A stretch of 32,634 nucleotides of DNA. Origin: Chloroflexota bacterium. Its GTDB lineage: Bacteria > Chloroflexota > Dehalococcoidia > Lucifugimonadales > UBA3495. A program made the translations under genes and the position numbers. Under the pieces are notes generated by a model. That model had not been told where the DNA came from. It searched no databases and saw only the letters and a list, made by a program, of their open reading frames with translations. Each line of letters begins with the position of its first letter. Within the stretch, counting starts at the first letter, position 1. The stretch is taken from positions 1 to 32,634 of the forward strand of contig JADFFS010000020.1 in assembly GCA_022568195.1 (NCBI GenBank), in the 5' to 3' direction. Positions 8,147-15,200 of the stretch are shown here, in pieces.

Positions 8147-8731
8147 ATGTTCCAAGCGGCGGATATGTTCCAGGCCTTTCAGCAATACCGTGACAAATCC
8201 ATCGTCATTGTTACCGGGACATGCGGCCGGCACTGGCGGGACTTCACTCAAGACGAAAAGCGCGACATGAACTTGGGGGGCGCCATGGGCCACACCACCC
8301 CGGCGGCCTTGGGCTTGGCCCTTGCCCAACCCGACGAGAAAATTGTCCTCTTCGACTCGGAGGGTTCCCTATTGATGAACATGGGTATCCTGGCCACAAT
8401 CGCTGGTAAGAAACCCAAGAATTTCGTCCATTTCCTGATGGACAACGAGTGTTACGCCACCACCGGGGGCCAGCCTGTGCCCAACTCCCAGGAAATCAGT
8501 TATGCAGGAATGGCGAGAGAAGCAGGGTATACCGCAGCCTACGAGTTCGATAACCTGGAGGATTTCACCAACAACGTGGGCAAGATCATGCAGGAGACCG
8601 GGCCGGTGTTCGTGGCAATGAAGATGGTCCCAGAGGTAGAAAACGAGCCCATCGGGATGCGCCAACGCAGGCCCAGCCGGTCCAGGGCCGAGACAATTCG
8701 GGATCTGCAAGCGGAGCTGGGTATCACCTAG
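8147..8731 (+). CDS. Thiamine-diphosphate enzyme, diphosphate-binding subunit (ComE-like), altered metal motif
   Basis: A 194-residue partner of the preceding subunit. It has the C-terminal (PP) domain layout: NLGGAMGHTTPAALGLALA, then the cofactor/metal segment FDSEGSLLMNMGILATIAG, a beta strand and DNECYATTGGQPVPN. In ComE-like proteins the metal motif is usually GDGS followed by N about 25-30 residues later. Here it reads DSEGS, so the Asp of GDG is Glu and the first Gly is Ser, while the distal Asn (DNECY) is kept. GGAGA lies 6 bases before the ATG. The 118 bases between the subunits contain no gene. A strong terminator follows, so the pair forms one transcription unit. Confidence 0.8.
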   Translation: MFQAADMFQAFQQYRDKSIVIVTGTCGRHWRDFTQDEKRDMNLGGAMGHTTPAALGLALAQPDEKIVLFDSEGSLLMNMGILATIAGKKPKNFVHFLMDNECYATTGGQPVPNSQEISYAGMAREAGYTAAYEFDNLEDFTNNVGKIMQETGPVFVAMKMVPEVENEPIGMRQRRPSRSRAETIRDLQAELGIT

Positions 8732-8788
8732 ACCGGTCATACAGTCTGATCGGTAATAGCGGCGAGGGGCCGTGAGCCCGAGATCATT

Positions 8789-8826
8789 AGAGCCTCTGGA
8801 ATATTATTCCAGAGGCTCTTTAATTT
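8789..8826 (+). terminator. Rho-independent terminator after the thiamine-diphosphate enzyme pair
   Basis: AGAGCCTCTGGAAT (8789-8802) and its exact reverse complement (8806-8819) form a 14-bp perfect stem with loop ATT, followed by TTAATTT. A-rich bases are absent upstream, so it is best read on the plus strand. Confidence 0.88.
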
Positions 8827-8986
8827 GTCCTGCATTTTGGGACGTGGCATATACCGTCTCTCCTGATCTTGCGAGAGAGTACCCCTCCGCCCCATCGGTT
8901 CGGTTGCCTCTGGTGGAAACTCGAGTAGACACCACGAAGCGTTCCTTTCGCCGTTGGCCTATACCCGCCCAATGTACGTTTAGGGT

Positions 8987-9208
8987 TTGGTCACGGTGGA
9001 AGGGTTTGACTCGTTGATTATAACCGGCGTTGCTCTGGGCGCTCTATCGGCGTTGCTTGGCGGCATTCTCATCACCACTGCCTTTCTCCAGGCCCGGTTC
9101 GACATCCCTCGTATTCTCTCCGGCGTGGGGATAGGCATAGCTGGTCCGCTGATCGGCGGGGTAATAGCCATGAGGGCCGGCTACATTGGCTCGAAAAAAC
9201 AGTGCTGA
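8987..9208 (+). CDS. Small two-helix membrane protein, unknown function
   Basis: A frame of 73 residues starting at TTG 8987. A GTG at 8996 is an alternative that removes three residues. Two hydrophobic Gly-rich segments, about residues 10-32 and 43-62 (LSGVGIGIAGPLIGGVIAM), are joined by a short charged loop with QARFDIPR. A basic tail with Cys ends the protein (GSKKQC). The helix spacing suggests a small integral membrane hairpin. There is no recognised family and no strong ribosome site, so it may not be a gene. Confidence 0.4.
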   Translation: MVTVEGFDSLIITGVALGALSALLGGILITTAFLQARFDIPRILSGVGIGIAGPLIGGVIAMRAGYIGSKKQC

Positions 9209-9290
9209 CACCTTTGTGTAAAGTCGTATCGGGTCGTTAACTAAAAGATATCCATGTTGCACCATGGTAGTTAGGCCAAGGAGCTACGGT

Positions 9291-9470
9291 ATGTCGATAC
9301 TGGGAAATTTCACCGGCCCCCAGGACCACTCGCACGTGTGCCCAACCTGCCACGTTGTGTACGTTTGTGTTCTTACGGGATGCCGGGTCGGCAGCGACAA
9401 AGGGCCCTTCCGTCTGGAATGCGCCAAGTGCTGCCCGTGGGAGGACCAGTGGCCGTACCCCTTCGCTTAA
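9291..9470 (+). CDS. Small Cys-rich (zinc-ribbon-like) protein
   Basis: A 59-residue protein. ATG 9291 is chosen because AAGGAG (9278-9283) lies 7 bases before it; an upstream in-frame ATG at 9264 has no such site. Seven or more Cys occur as HVCPTCHVVYVCVLTGC and then LECAKCC, a spacing that could hold one structural zinc. The rest is short and polar, ending WPYPFA. No family is recognised, and the gene stands alone. Confidence 0.45.
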   Translation: MSILGNFTGPQDHSHVCPTCHVVYVCVLTGCRVGSDKGPFRLECAKCCPWEDQWPYPFA

Positions 9471-9778
9471 GCCAAGGTTGAATCCCGGCTAACCCCTCGA
9501 CGGCCAATCTTTCGTCGTATTTCTGGACCCGCCGCAAGCTTACCTCCGTCCAATTACTGTTGTGGCGTTGAGGGCGACCCTCGCTCCGGTCAACGCTGGC
9601 TCCCGACCAACCGCGCTCCTTGGCGCCGCTAATCGGGCGCTCCCGGAACCGCCTGTCAATGTCCCGGCCTCTTTCCGACCATCCTCAACGGCGTGTATGC
9701 CCGTAATCCCTGGGTGTTAAGATTTAAACAGCACAGAGGCATACTGCGCCTCAATCCACAGGTAAGGGCGAAGGGATC
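9471..9778. other. Intergenic stretch with nothing recognised
   Basis: About 300 bases with no protein-like frame on either strand and no clear hairpin. It may be a decayed region, as it ends in a gene fragment. Confidence 0.45.
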
Positions 9779-9943
9779 ATGACTCTAATCGAGAGGGGCG
9801 ATAATCAACTTCGGGTTCTGGCGATCTCTGGGAGCTTACGCAAAGCCTCGTTTAATACCGGGCTGCTGCGCGCGTCCCAGGAGTTGGCGCCCGACAGCAC
9901 GGCGGGTGAGCCGGCCCCGGGACTTCGTTCCCTTCCAATGTGA
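9779..9943 (+). pseudogene. NADPH-dependent FMN reductase N-terminal fragment
   Basis: From ATG 9779 the frame gives 54 residues. The segment RVLAISGSLRKASFNTGLLR is the hallmark start of NADPH-dependent FMN/quinone/chromate reductases, where SGSLRxxSxN binds the FMN phosphate. The following helix reads ASQELAPDS, also family-like. After that the reading becomes AGEPAPGLRSLPM and stops at TGA, so about 120-150 residues of the flavodoxin fold are missing. None of the expected later motifs was found in the next 150 bases in any forward frame. It is a truncated remnant rather than a frameshifted full gene. Confidence 0.6.
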
Positions 9944-10098
9944 AATGGGTATTCAGTTGGCCGCCCGGTGAGGCCCAGAGCGACCTTTTTTGATGGACTG
10001 ACCGGAAACCAGTAGCAACCGTTGCCTCGTAGAACTCTACAGGGCGGTTGGGATAGGCCTACCCTGCTTGAGTTTGGCCCAAAACCGCCGATCAGACG

Positions 10099-11655
10099 AT
10101 GGAAAAGGAGAAAAGATTGCCTGAGCTTCTGGTGTCCTGGATCAATGGTCTATCACGCCGGTTAATTTCCCTAGCTGCCGTGTCGGTCCTTCTTTTCACA
10201 GCGTGTGGAGGGGCCGCCACCGTCACCCTTACCCCTGAATCAACCGCTGTCCCTGCAGATCAGGGACAAAGTCCCGCTCCCACCACCGCGGCGACAAGCC
10301 CACCGGCTGATTCAACAGACCCTGCAACGGCCGCCCCCGCCGCGACCGCCTCTACGGATCCGAAACCGTCTCCGGCAGCCGCCCCAGTGTCTTTACCCAC
10401 TGTGCCGGCCACCACCGGTACGGCCCAAAAGACCACCGAGCCGGCGACAGCGCCGCCCCCATCCCCAGCGGCGATGGCAACGGAGTCGCCGGCCGGCACG
10501 CCGGCGCCAACCCAGGATTCCACCGACCAGCCTTCCGGGGCCCCCACCATCTCCATGGGCGGCTCAGCTTTAGGTGGATCTGCGGAAACAACCCTGCTGG
10601 CCAGGCAAATCCTCGACGATCCACCCGCCGACGGCGTTGCCTGGATTGCCTACGAGACCAGCCTGGCCCTGGGCGAAAAGGTGGAGCATTCCCACGAGTT
10701 CGCTTTTGTGTATGCCAAGGACAGCCATCATGTGCTGACCCATGACGTGGTAAGACGCCAACTGGAAAGTGGCGAAGGGGCGGCTATATCCGCCGGCCTC
10801 ACCCACATTCACGAACCATGCTGTAAAGCCACGACCTTCTGGGAGATCATACTGGCCGATCCGGAAACAGCGGTTTCAAATACTCCGCAAGGCTCGCGGT
10901 TGGTCTTTGTCAGCGATCCTGTGGTGGGAATCCCCAGTGAGGTCTCGGCCACCTTCGTGCTGGTCAGGATTCCCCCGGACGGCCACACCAGCGTGCATAC
11001 CCACCCGGGACCCGAGCTCATCTATCAACTCTCTGGGAACATCAAATACCAGAACGCCATCATAGGTACCATTGAAATGGGGACCGGTGGCATCGAAGGC
11101 ATTCCTCCCTTCGTGGCCGTGCAGAAGCGCAATCCGTTCGCCGAGGATGGCGTTTTCCTGTCCTGGTTTTTGGTTGACCCAGCCCAGCCTTTCGCGTCGC
11201 CGGCCAGCTTTGAATCCACCGTGGACCGGGGAGAGAACGTGGCTTCGGCACAGGCGGGCGCAGCCATCTCCGGAGTAAGCTCCAACTTTGGACGGGGAGG
11301 CATGGACACCGCCTACGGCGCCAATCAGGCCCTTGACGGAAACCCGGCCACCGAGTGGTCGTCCCATGGCGACGGGGATAACGCCTGGATCGAGATTGAC
11401 CTGGCCCAAGAGACCCACGTGACCTCACTGGGGTTTTGGACCCGCACCATGGGTGCCTCGGCGCAGATCTTTAGCTTCAGAGTGATTACGGACCAGGGAG
11501 AGGTCTACGGTCCTTTTTCCTTGGACGATGCTTCCGCGATTCACTATTTCGACACCGATTTTACGGCCAAAAAGTTGCGCTTCGAGGCGGTGGAAAGTAG
11601 CGGGGGGAACACCGGCGCCGTGGAGATCGAGGTGTTCGGCGAGCCCGTGCCCTGA
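10099..11655 (+). CDS. Lipoprotein with Pro/Thr-rich linker, two cupin-like domains and a C-terminal discoidin (F5/8 type C) domain
   Basis: 518 residues. The N-terminal signal has a hydrophobic stretch ending LLFTAC with Cys36, so the protein is probably lipid-anchored, although Phe at -3 is unusual. Residues about 40-155 are a low-complexity Ala/Thr/Pro linker. Residues about 165-270 form a first cupin-like half with HSH (197-199) and later HIH and CC. Residues about 283-370 form a second with IPPDGHTSVHTHPGPELIY, where His300, His302 and Glu306 match a cupin metal site. Residues about 390-517 have the discoidin layout: ANQALDGNPATEWSSHG, WIEIDLAQETHVTSLGFW and a final VEIEVFG. The discoidin part probably binds a surface glycan. 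The catalytic role of the cupins is unknown. Confidence 0.72.
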   Translation: MEKEKRLPELLVSWINGLSRRLISLAAVSVLLFTACGGAATVTLTPESTAVPADQGQSPAPTTAATSPPADSTDPATAAPAATASTDPKPSPAAAPVSLPTVPATTGTAQKTTEPATAPPPSPAAMATESPAGTPAPTQDSTDQPSGAPTISMGGSALGGSAETTLLARQILDDPPADGVAWIAYETSLALGEKVEHSHEFAFVYAKDSHHVLTHDVVRRQLESGEGAAISAGLTHIHEPCCKATTFWEIILADPETAVSNTPQGSRLVFVSDPVVGIPSEVSATFVLVRIPPDGHTSVHTHPGPELIYQLSGNIKYQNAIIGTIEMGTGGIEGIPPFVAVQKRNPFAEDGVFLSWFLVDPAQPFASPASFESTVDRGENVASAQAGAAISGVSSNFGRGGMDTAYGANQALDGNPATEWSSHGDGDNAWIEIDLAQETHVTSLGFWTRTMGASAQIFSFRVITDQGEVYGPFSLDDASAIHYFDTDFTAKKLRFEAVESSGGNTGAVEIEVFGEPVP

Positions 11656-11864
11656 TCTCCCGTGGCGTTGGTTCTCGTATAACGATCCGGTTTAATAATC
11701 CGGCGGCCGCCAGGACGTCGAGGCCGGTCATCCCGGAGTGCTACAATGCAACGGAGCCGGGACAACTGAGCCGGGGCAACCGACCGGTGACAGAGCCACC
11801 AGGGCGTCAACCTCAGGCATGCGATTAGAACCGGCCAGTAGAAGACCAGCAAGCTGGATTGTGA

Positions 11865-12209
11865 ATGATTAAGCTGACCCCCGCAATCGCCAGCGACATC
11901 TGCATGAATCAATGCCGGGCGGGATGCTGCCGGGGGCCAATTGTTCTGGAGCTTACCCCCGAAGAGGTTGCCCCGTTTCAAGACCAGGCGTTGCGCTTGG
12001 GTGCGGACCTGCAAATCGGCCGCTCACCCCAAGGCGGCGGCTGGGTCCGGTTCGCGGATTACCCAGGCGAACGGTGCCCGATGCTGGACGGTAAGACCTT
12101 CGCGTGCCGTATCTACCGTGACCGTCCCCAACGCTGCCGCGACTTTCCCCAGAGGCCGGTGCCGGGCTGCGCCATATCCGGGTGGGCGTCCGGAATGGAC
12201 AACAAGTAG
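11865..12209 (+). CDS. YkgJ-like Cys-cluster (zinc/iron-chelating) protein
   Basis: 114 residues. Cys ligands occur in the family arrangement. An N-terminal CMNQCRAGCC is followed by helical LTPEEVAPFQ, then GERCPMLDGKTFACRIYRD and RPQRCRDFP. YkgJ/UPF0153 proteins carry this CxxxCxxCC plus CxxL, CxIY and CxxFP pattern and are thought to chelate zinc or iron, although their biochemical role is unsettled. The stop TAG overlaps by one base the GTG of the next gene, which implies translational coupling. The 200 bases upstream hold no other gene. Confidence 0.8.
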   Translation: MIKLTPAIASDICMNQCRAGCCRGPIVLELTPEEVAPFQDQALRLGADLQIGRSPQGGGWVRFADYPGERCPMLDGKTFACRIYRDRPQRCRDFPQRPVPGCAISGWASGMDNK

Positions 12210-12439
12210 TGTTAACCCAGTTCAAATTGAACGTGGGACAGGCGGTGCGGGAGCGGGCGCCCACCGGCCTGGGCTGTGGGCCCCGTAAGCTGACCGTGGT
12301 CCAAAGAGGATATTTCGAAGGTCAGCCTGCTTACGTTTTGAATGACGCAGAAACGGGCGAGGTACAGGGCTGGTACTCCGAAGATATGATCGAACCCTAC
12401 GACCCCACTCCGATACCCCACTCGTGGGAACGCCCGTAG
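12209..12439 (+). CDS. Small SH3-barrel-like protein, unknown function
   Basis: 76 residues from GTG 12209, whose first base is the last base of the preceding stop (TAGTG). An earlier in-frame GTG at 12182 would overlap more. It reads as short beta strands: FKLNVGQAVRE, then RKLTVVQRGYF, PAYVLNDAETGEVQ and GWYSEDMIEPYDP. This FxxGxxVR ... Y.v...tGe...y.E..iEPy layout resembles small SH3-like barrels. The gene at 20107 has a comparable layout. Family and function are not recognised, but tight coupling to the Cys-cluster gene suggests a shared job. Confidence 0.55.
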   Translation: MLTQFKLNVGQAVRERAPTGLGCGPRKLTVVQRGYFEGQPAYVLNDAETGEVQGWYSEDMIEPYDPTPIPHSWERP

Positions 12440-12578
12440 GTCCGCCGCCAAACTAAGCCGGCGCAGTCTCAGACGCCTAACCGGGTTTCCACCGGGGGAC
12501 ACCCTGATTACATCTGGTCGTTCCGGACCGAAAGGACCCGGACGTGAGGCTCCGGCTTGTGGTTCCAGGAGAGATCCG

Positions 12579-12980
12579 ATGGCCCAGGATTCGGTGCAAG
12601 CAAGTCAGACGAAGGCCCTCCAGGTCCTGGATGACTTTATGGCGGCCCTGAACGCCCGGGATGACCAAGCCCTGTACGATACCATCAACCTGCCCCACGT
12701 TCGCATCTCCGGCCAAGGTGTCGCCATCTATGCGACCCGTCAGGAGCTGGAGCGGTCATACTTGCGGGACTTTGCTGCCCGGGCGGGTCCCGACTGGGAT
12801 CACACTGTTCTCGACGCCAAAGAGGTGATTGACGCAACGGAGAGTAAGGTGCATGTGATGATCCAGTTCACTCGTTGTGACCGCAACGGCGCCAAAATTG
12901 CCACCTACCGGTCCCTATGGATCATAACCTGTGTCGACGGCCATTGGGGAGCCCAGGCCCGTTCGAGCTTCGCGCCATGA
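12579..12980 (+). CDS. NTF2-like/SnoaL-like protein
   Basis: 133 residues with AGGAGAG upstream of the ATG. The N-terminal helix KALQVLDDFMAALNARDDQA leads into LPHVRISGQGVAIYATRQEL. Strands VHVMIQFTRCD, IATYRSLWIITCVDGHWG and ARSSFAP follow. This matches the cone-shaped NTF2 fold used by SnoaL-type cyclases, ketosteroid isomerases and many small ligand-binding proteins. No catalytic residues can be assigned. It has no signal peptide and is likely cytoplasmic. It converges with the minus-strand lipoprotein gene. Confidence 0.6.
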   Translation: MAQDSVQASQTKALQVLDDFMAALNARDDQALYDTINLPHVRISGQGVAIYATRQELERSYLRDFAARAGPDWDHTVLDAKEVIDATESKVHVMIQFTRCDRNGAKIATYRSLWIITCVDGHWGAQARSSFAP

Positions 12981-13115
12981 CGGCCTTTCCGCCCCAAGTA
13001 CCGCTCGAGGCCCTGTTAACGGATCGATAAAAGGTCGGAACCATGGCTGAATAACGCGCCAGCACAAGGGTTCCCTGATGGGCCGCTTTCCGTTGAATGA
13101 CCGGCCCGGCAGGGA

Positions 13116-14246
13116 TCAGGGCTGCTTAAAACAGGACATCGCCGCCGTCCTGATAGCAAAATCGTCCCAAGGCGAAATGACTCCGGTGTCAGTGTCCACC
13201 AACCAAAAGCCGAATAGCTTGTCAGTCTCCACCTTTGTCTCAATGATAAATCCTTCGGCGTCCTTCTCTTTGGCCTCCCTACCCTCGACGATCCAACGCT
13301 GCGGGGTAATCAGGTGGCCGACGAAGAAGTTGTTGGGCGGTGGAGGGTCGAAGCATTGGTAGGTGGCCATCCACACTCTCAGAGCGGCTTGTGAGGCCCG
13401 CATAGCCGCCGGCACCTCGGGCGTCTCCTCGCATTGTTGTTGGGCCTGCCGGGCCACCTGGTCATTGGGAGTAATCTCGCCGTTTATCGCGTTGACGGTC
13501 CACAGCCCGTAGACAGTATCGGGGGACCGTCCTTCCACGATCCAGCGCACCGGACCGTCGGGTTCGGCGGAGAAGCTGGACAAGAAGGGATAGTTGCCGA
13601 AGCAACTGTAGGTTGTTACCCAAACCGCCAGCTCCGCTTGCTCCTCCGAGCCAATCACCCGGCGAGGAAGGGGTGTTGCTTCGGGCAAGGGTGTTGGTGT
13701 GGGCGCGGACGGTGGGCCAAAGATGGGCGGCGTCCTGCCCCGAGCCCGGCGGGCCAACGCAGGCAAGCACTGCAAATCAGGGGCGCTGATTCCCTGGGCG
13801 GTTCCGTCTTCTGGGGTAACTGCGCCGGTATCGTCGTCGACATTCCAGGTGCCGAAGGTCAGGGCGGGGGTCTTGCTGAAGGCGTCTATGCGCCAGGTTC
13901 CATCGATGGAATCGTAGGTCGTCTCAAAGTCCGGGGAGATGGTGGAGCCGGTGGCAGCCGCCAACTGGCCGGCACAGGTCATTATCGCTAATAACACCCG
14001 GTTTTCAACTTCAGTATCCTTACGGGTTGGCGCGGGGGTGGCGGTTGGTTCGGGAGTTTCGGTGGGCGCCACGGTGGGACTGGCTTCCGGAATTGGGGTG
14101 GGAGTCTGCTTAACCGAGGGTGTGACCACCGCTGTGGTCTCCGCCCCGCCACCGGGGGATGGGCAAGCCGATAATAGGAGTAGGAATGCAACACCGGCCA
14201 GGAGGGGAAAAACGCGCCAAGAGACCGTCGCAGTCTTGAGTTGCAC
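13116..14246 (-). CDS. Lipoprotein with three copies of an unrecognised Cys-containing repeat
   Basis: 376 residues from GTG 14246, chosen because it gives a compact signal peptide (SWRVFPLLAGVAFLLLLSAC, Cys28). An ATG at 14285 is also in frame but adds a long Gly-rich leader. Thr/Pro-rich linkers lie at about 31-78 and 172-196. Three repeats lie at about 82-160, 200-272 and 284-372. Each starts with a helix ending in Cys (MTCAGQ, TTYSC, ATYQC), has a W-I core (TWRIDA, RWIVEG, RWIVEG) and a turn (FGTWNVDDDTGAVTPED, YGLWTVNAINGEITPND, FGFWLVDTDTGVISPWDD). Each ends in a second Cys at 160, 272 and 372. One disulfide per repeat is plausible outside the membrane. I know no named family for it. 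Confidence 0.7.
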   Translation of the reverse strand: MQLKTATVSWRVFPLLAGVAFLLLLSACPSPGGGAETTAVVTPSVKQTPTPIPEASPTVAPTETPEPTATPAPTRKDTEVENRVLLAIMTCAGQLAAATGSTISPDFETTYDSIDGTWRIDAFSKTPALTFGTWNVDDDTGAVTPEDGTAQGISAPDLQCLPALARRARGRTPPIFGPPSAPTPTPLPEATPLPRRVIGSEEQAELAVWVTTYSCFGNYPFLSSFSAEPDGPVRWIVEGRSPDTVYGLWTVNAINGEITPNDQVARQAQQQCEETPEVPAAMRASQAALRVWMATYQCFDPPPPNNFFVGHLITPQRWIVEGREAKEKDAEGFIIETKVETDKLFGFWLVDTDTGVISPWDDFAIRTAAMSCFKQP

Positions 14247-14422
14247 GTAACCGCCCCCACCTGCCAATAGGTTCACCCCAGCCATGCGGACTACTATACC
14301 ATACCAAGGGGATTTGCCTGGCCGGAGTGCCTTGTGGGGGACGCCAAGAACGATAGATGATAGAATCCCCAGCGTCAGTGAATTTCTCGGCAACGAATAG
14401 GAATCAGCGTGGAGTGATTGCG

Positions 14423-15175
14423 ATGCCTAAACCCAAAGTGTATTTCAGGCCTGGTTGATTCACCTGTGGCAGAACGAAAGAGTTTCTTTCGTCTCAAAAC
14501 ATAGACTTCGTCGAAGGTGATGTAGAACACGATCCTGCGTCGCTGGAAGAGCTGCTGGAACGGGGATTAAAGGTGGTCCCCGTGACCATCTGGGGCGACG
14601 AGGTAGTAATCGGTTTTAACCCCAAGGAGCTGTCCCGCCTGTTCGGGCTCAATGGCGAGGTAGCCGTGGCGGACCTTTCCACCATGATAGAGAAGTATGA
14701 GACGGTCCTGGCGGCGGCCTGCCGGGCCACTCGACAGCTTCCTCCCGATCACATGGATTGGGAGTGCCCCGAGCGCAAGCGGACCTTGGGCCGGTTCACT
14801 TTCCACATCTTCGACAGGCCGGAGCGGGCGCTGAACGCCTACAACGTTGGGATGTACTCCAGTGAGGACCGTGGCCGAAACTTCAAGGATGTGCTGGGAA
14901 GCGTCGGCTTCGAGGAGATTGCCCGGTACGGAGAGGAAGTGCTGTCCAGGGTAAAGTCGGCTCTAGGCGGGCCTTCTCCCCTGGATCTGGATAAGGTCCT
15001 CGACACCTATATGGGAACGAAGACGGCCAATGAGCTGATGGACCTGGCCCTGGGGCACTCGGTCCATCACCTGAAGCAGCTTTACGAGTACATGGCGCAA
15101 AGCGGTATCAAACCGGTGGACCCGCTTGGGGAAGCTGACTTCCAAGGAATTACCGTACCCACAGAGTTGTTCTGA
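14423..15175 (+). CDS. Glutaredoxin-DinB fusion, candidate selenoprotein (in-frame TGA at 14456-14458)
   Basis: GGAGTGATT (14411-14419) precedes ATG 14423. The frame reads [11 protein letters not shown], then TGA, then [20 protein letters not shown] and continues uninterrupted to 15175, giving 250 residues if TGA is read as selenocysteine. The TGA sits precisely at the first Cys of the glutaredoxin CxxC site: U-F-T-C at residues 12-15. The cis-Pro segment VVPVTIWG and the helix-capping GFNPKEL complete the glutaredoxin domain (about 1-80). Residues about 85-225 resemble DinB/YfiT metal-dependent thiol-transferase bundles, with candidate ligands His128 (RFTFHIFD) and His212/His216 ([14 protein letters not shown]). 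A hairpin after the TGA fits bacterial SECIS rules. Without recoding only 11 residues, or a GTG-started product from 14573 lacking the active site, would form. The protease gene follows 25 bases later. Confidence 0.72.
14456..14492 (+). promoter_or_regulatory. Candidate bacterial SECIS: TGA codon plus downstream hairpin
   Basis: TGA is at 14456-14458. ACGAAAGA (14474-14481) pairs perfectly with TCTTTCGT (14485-14492) around a GTT loop. Allowing one bulged A, two more outer pairs form. There are 23 bases between the TGA and the loop, and the first loop base is G. Bacterial SECIS elements are described as stem-loops with a short apical loop, a G among the first two loop bases and a loop roughly 16-37 bases after the UGA. 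All of these are met. Confidence 0.6.
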
Positions 15176-15200
15176 CTCAAGGCGGCAGTCGGCACTTGCC

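Noticed and set aside
8772-9017. Plus-strand open frame of 81 codons
   Set aside because: It starts upstream of and reads through the perfect terminator hairpin, and has no protein-like pattern.
13434-13991. Plus-strand open frame of 185 codons
   Set aside because: It is antisense to the three-repeat lipoprotein, whose signal peptide, linkers and internal repeats show which strand codes.
14573-15175. GTG-started 200-residue gene as the complete protein
   Set aside because: It begins in the middle of the glutaredoxin fold with no ribosome site; the upstream ATG has a good one and supplies the missing beta strand and active site if TGA is read through.
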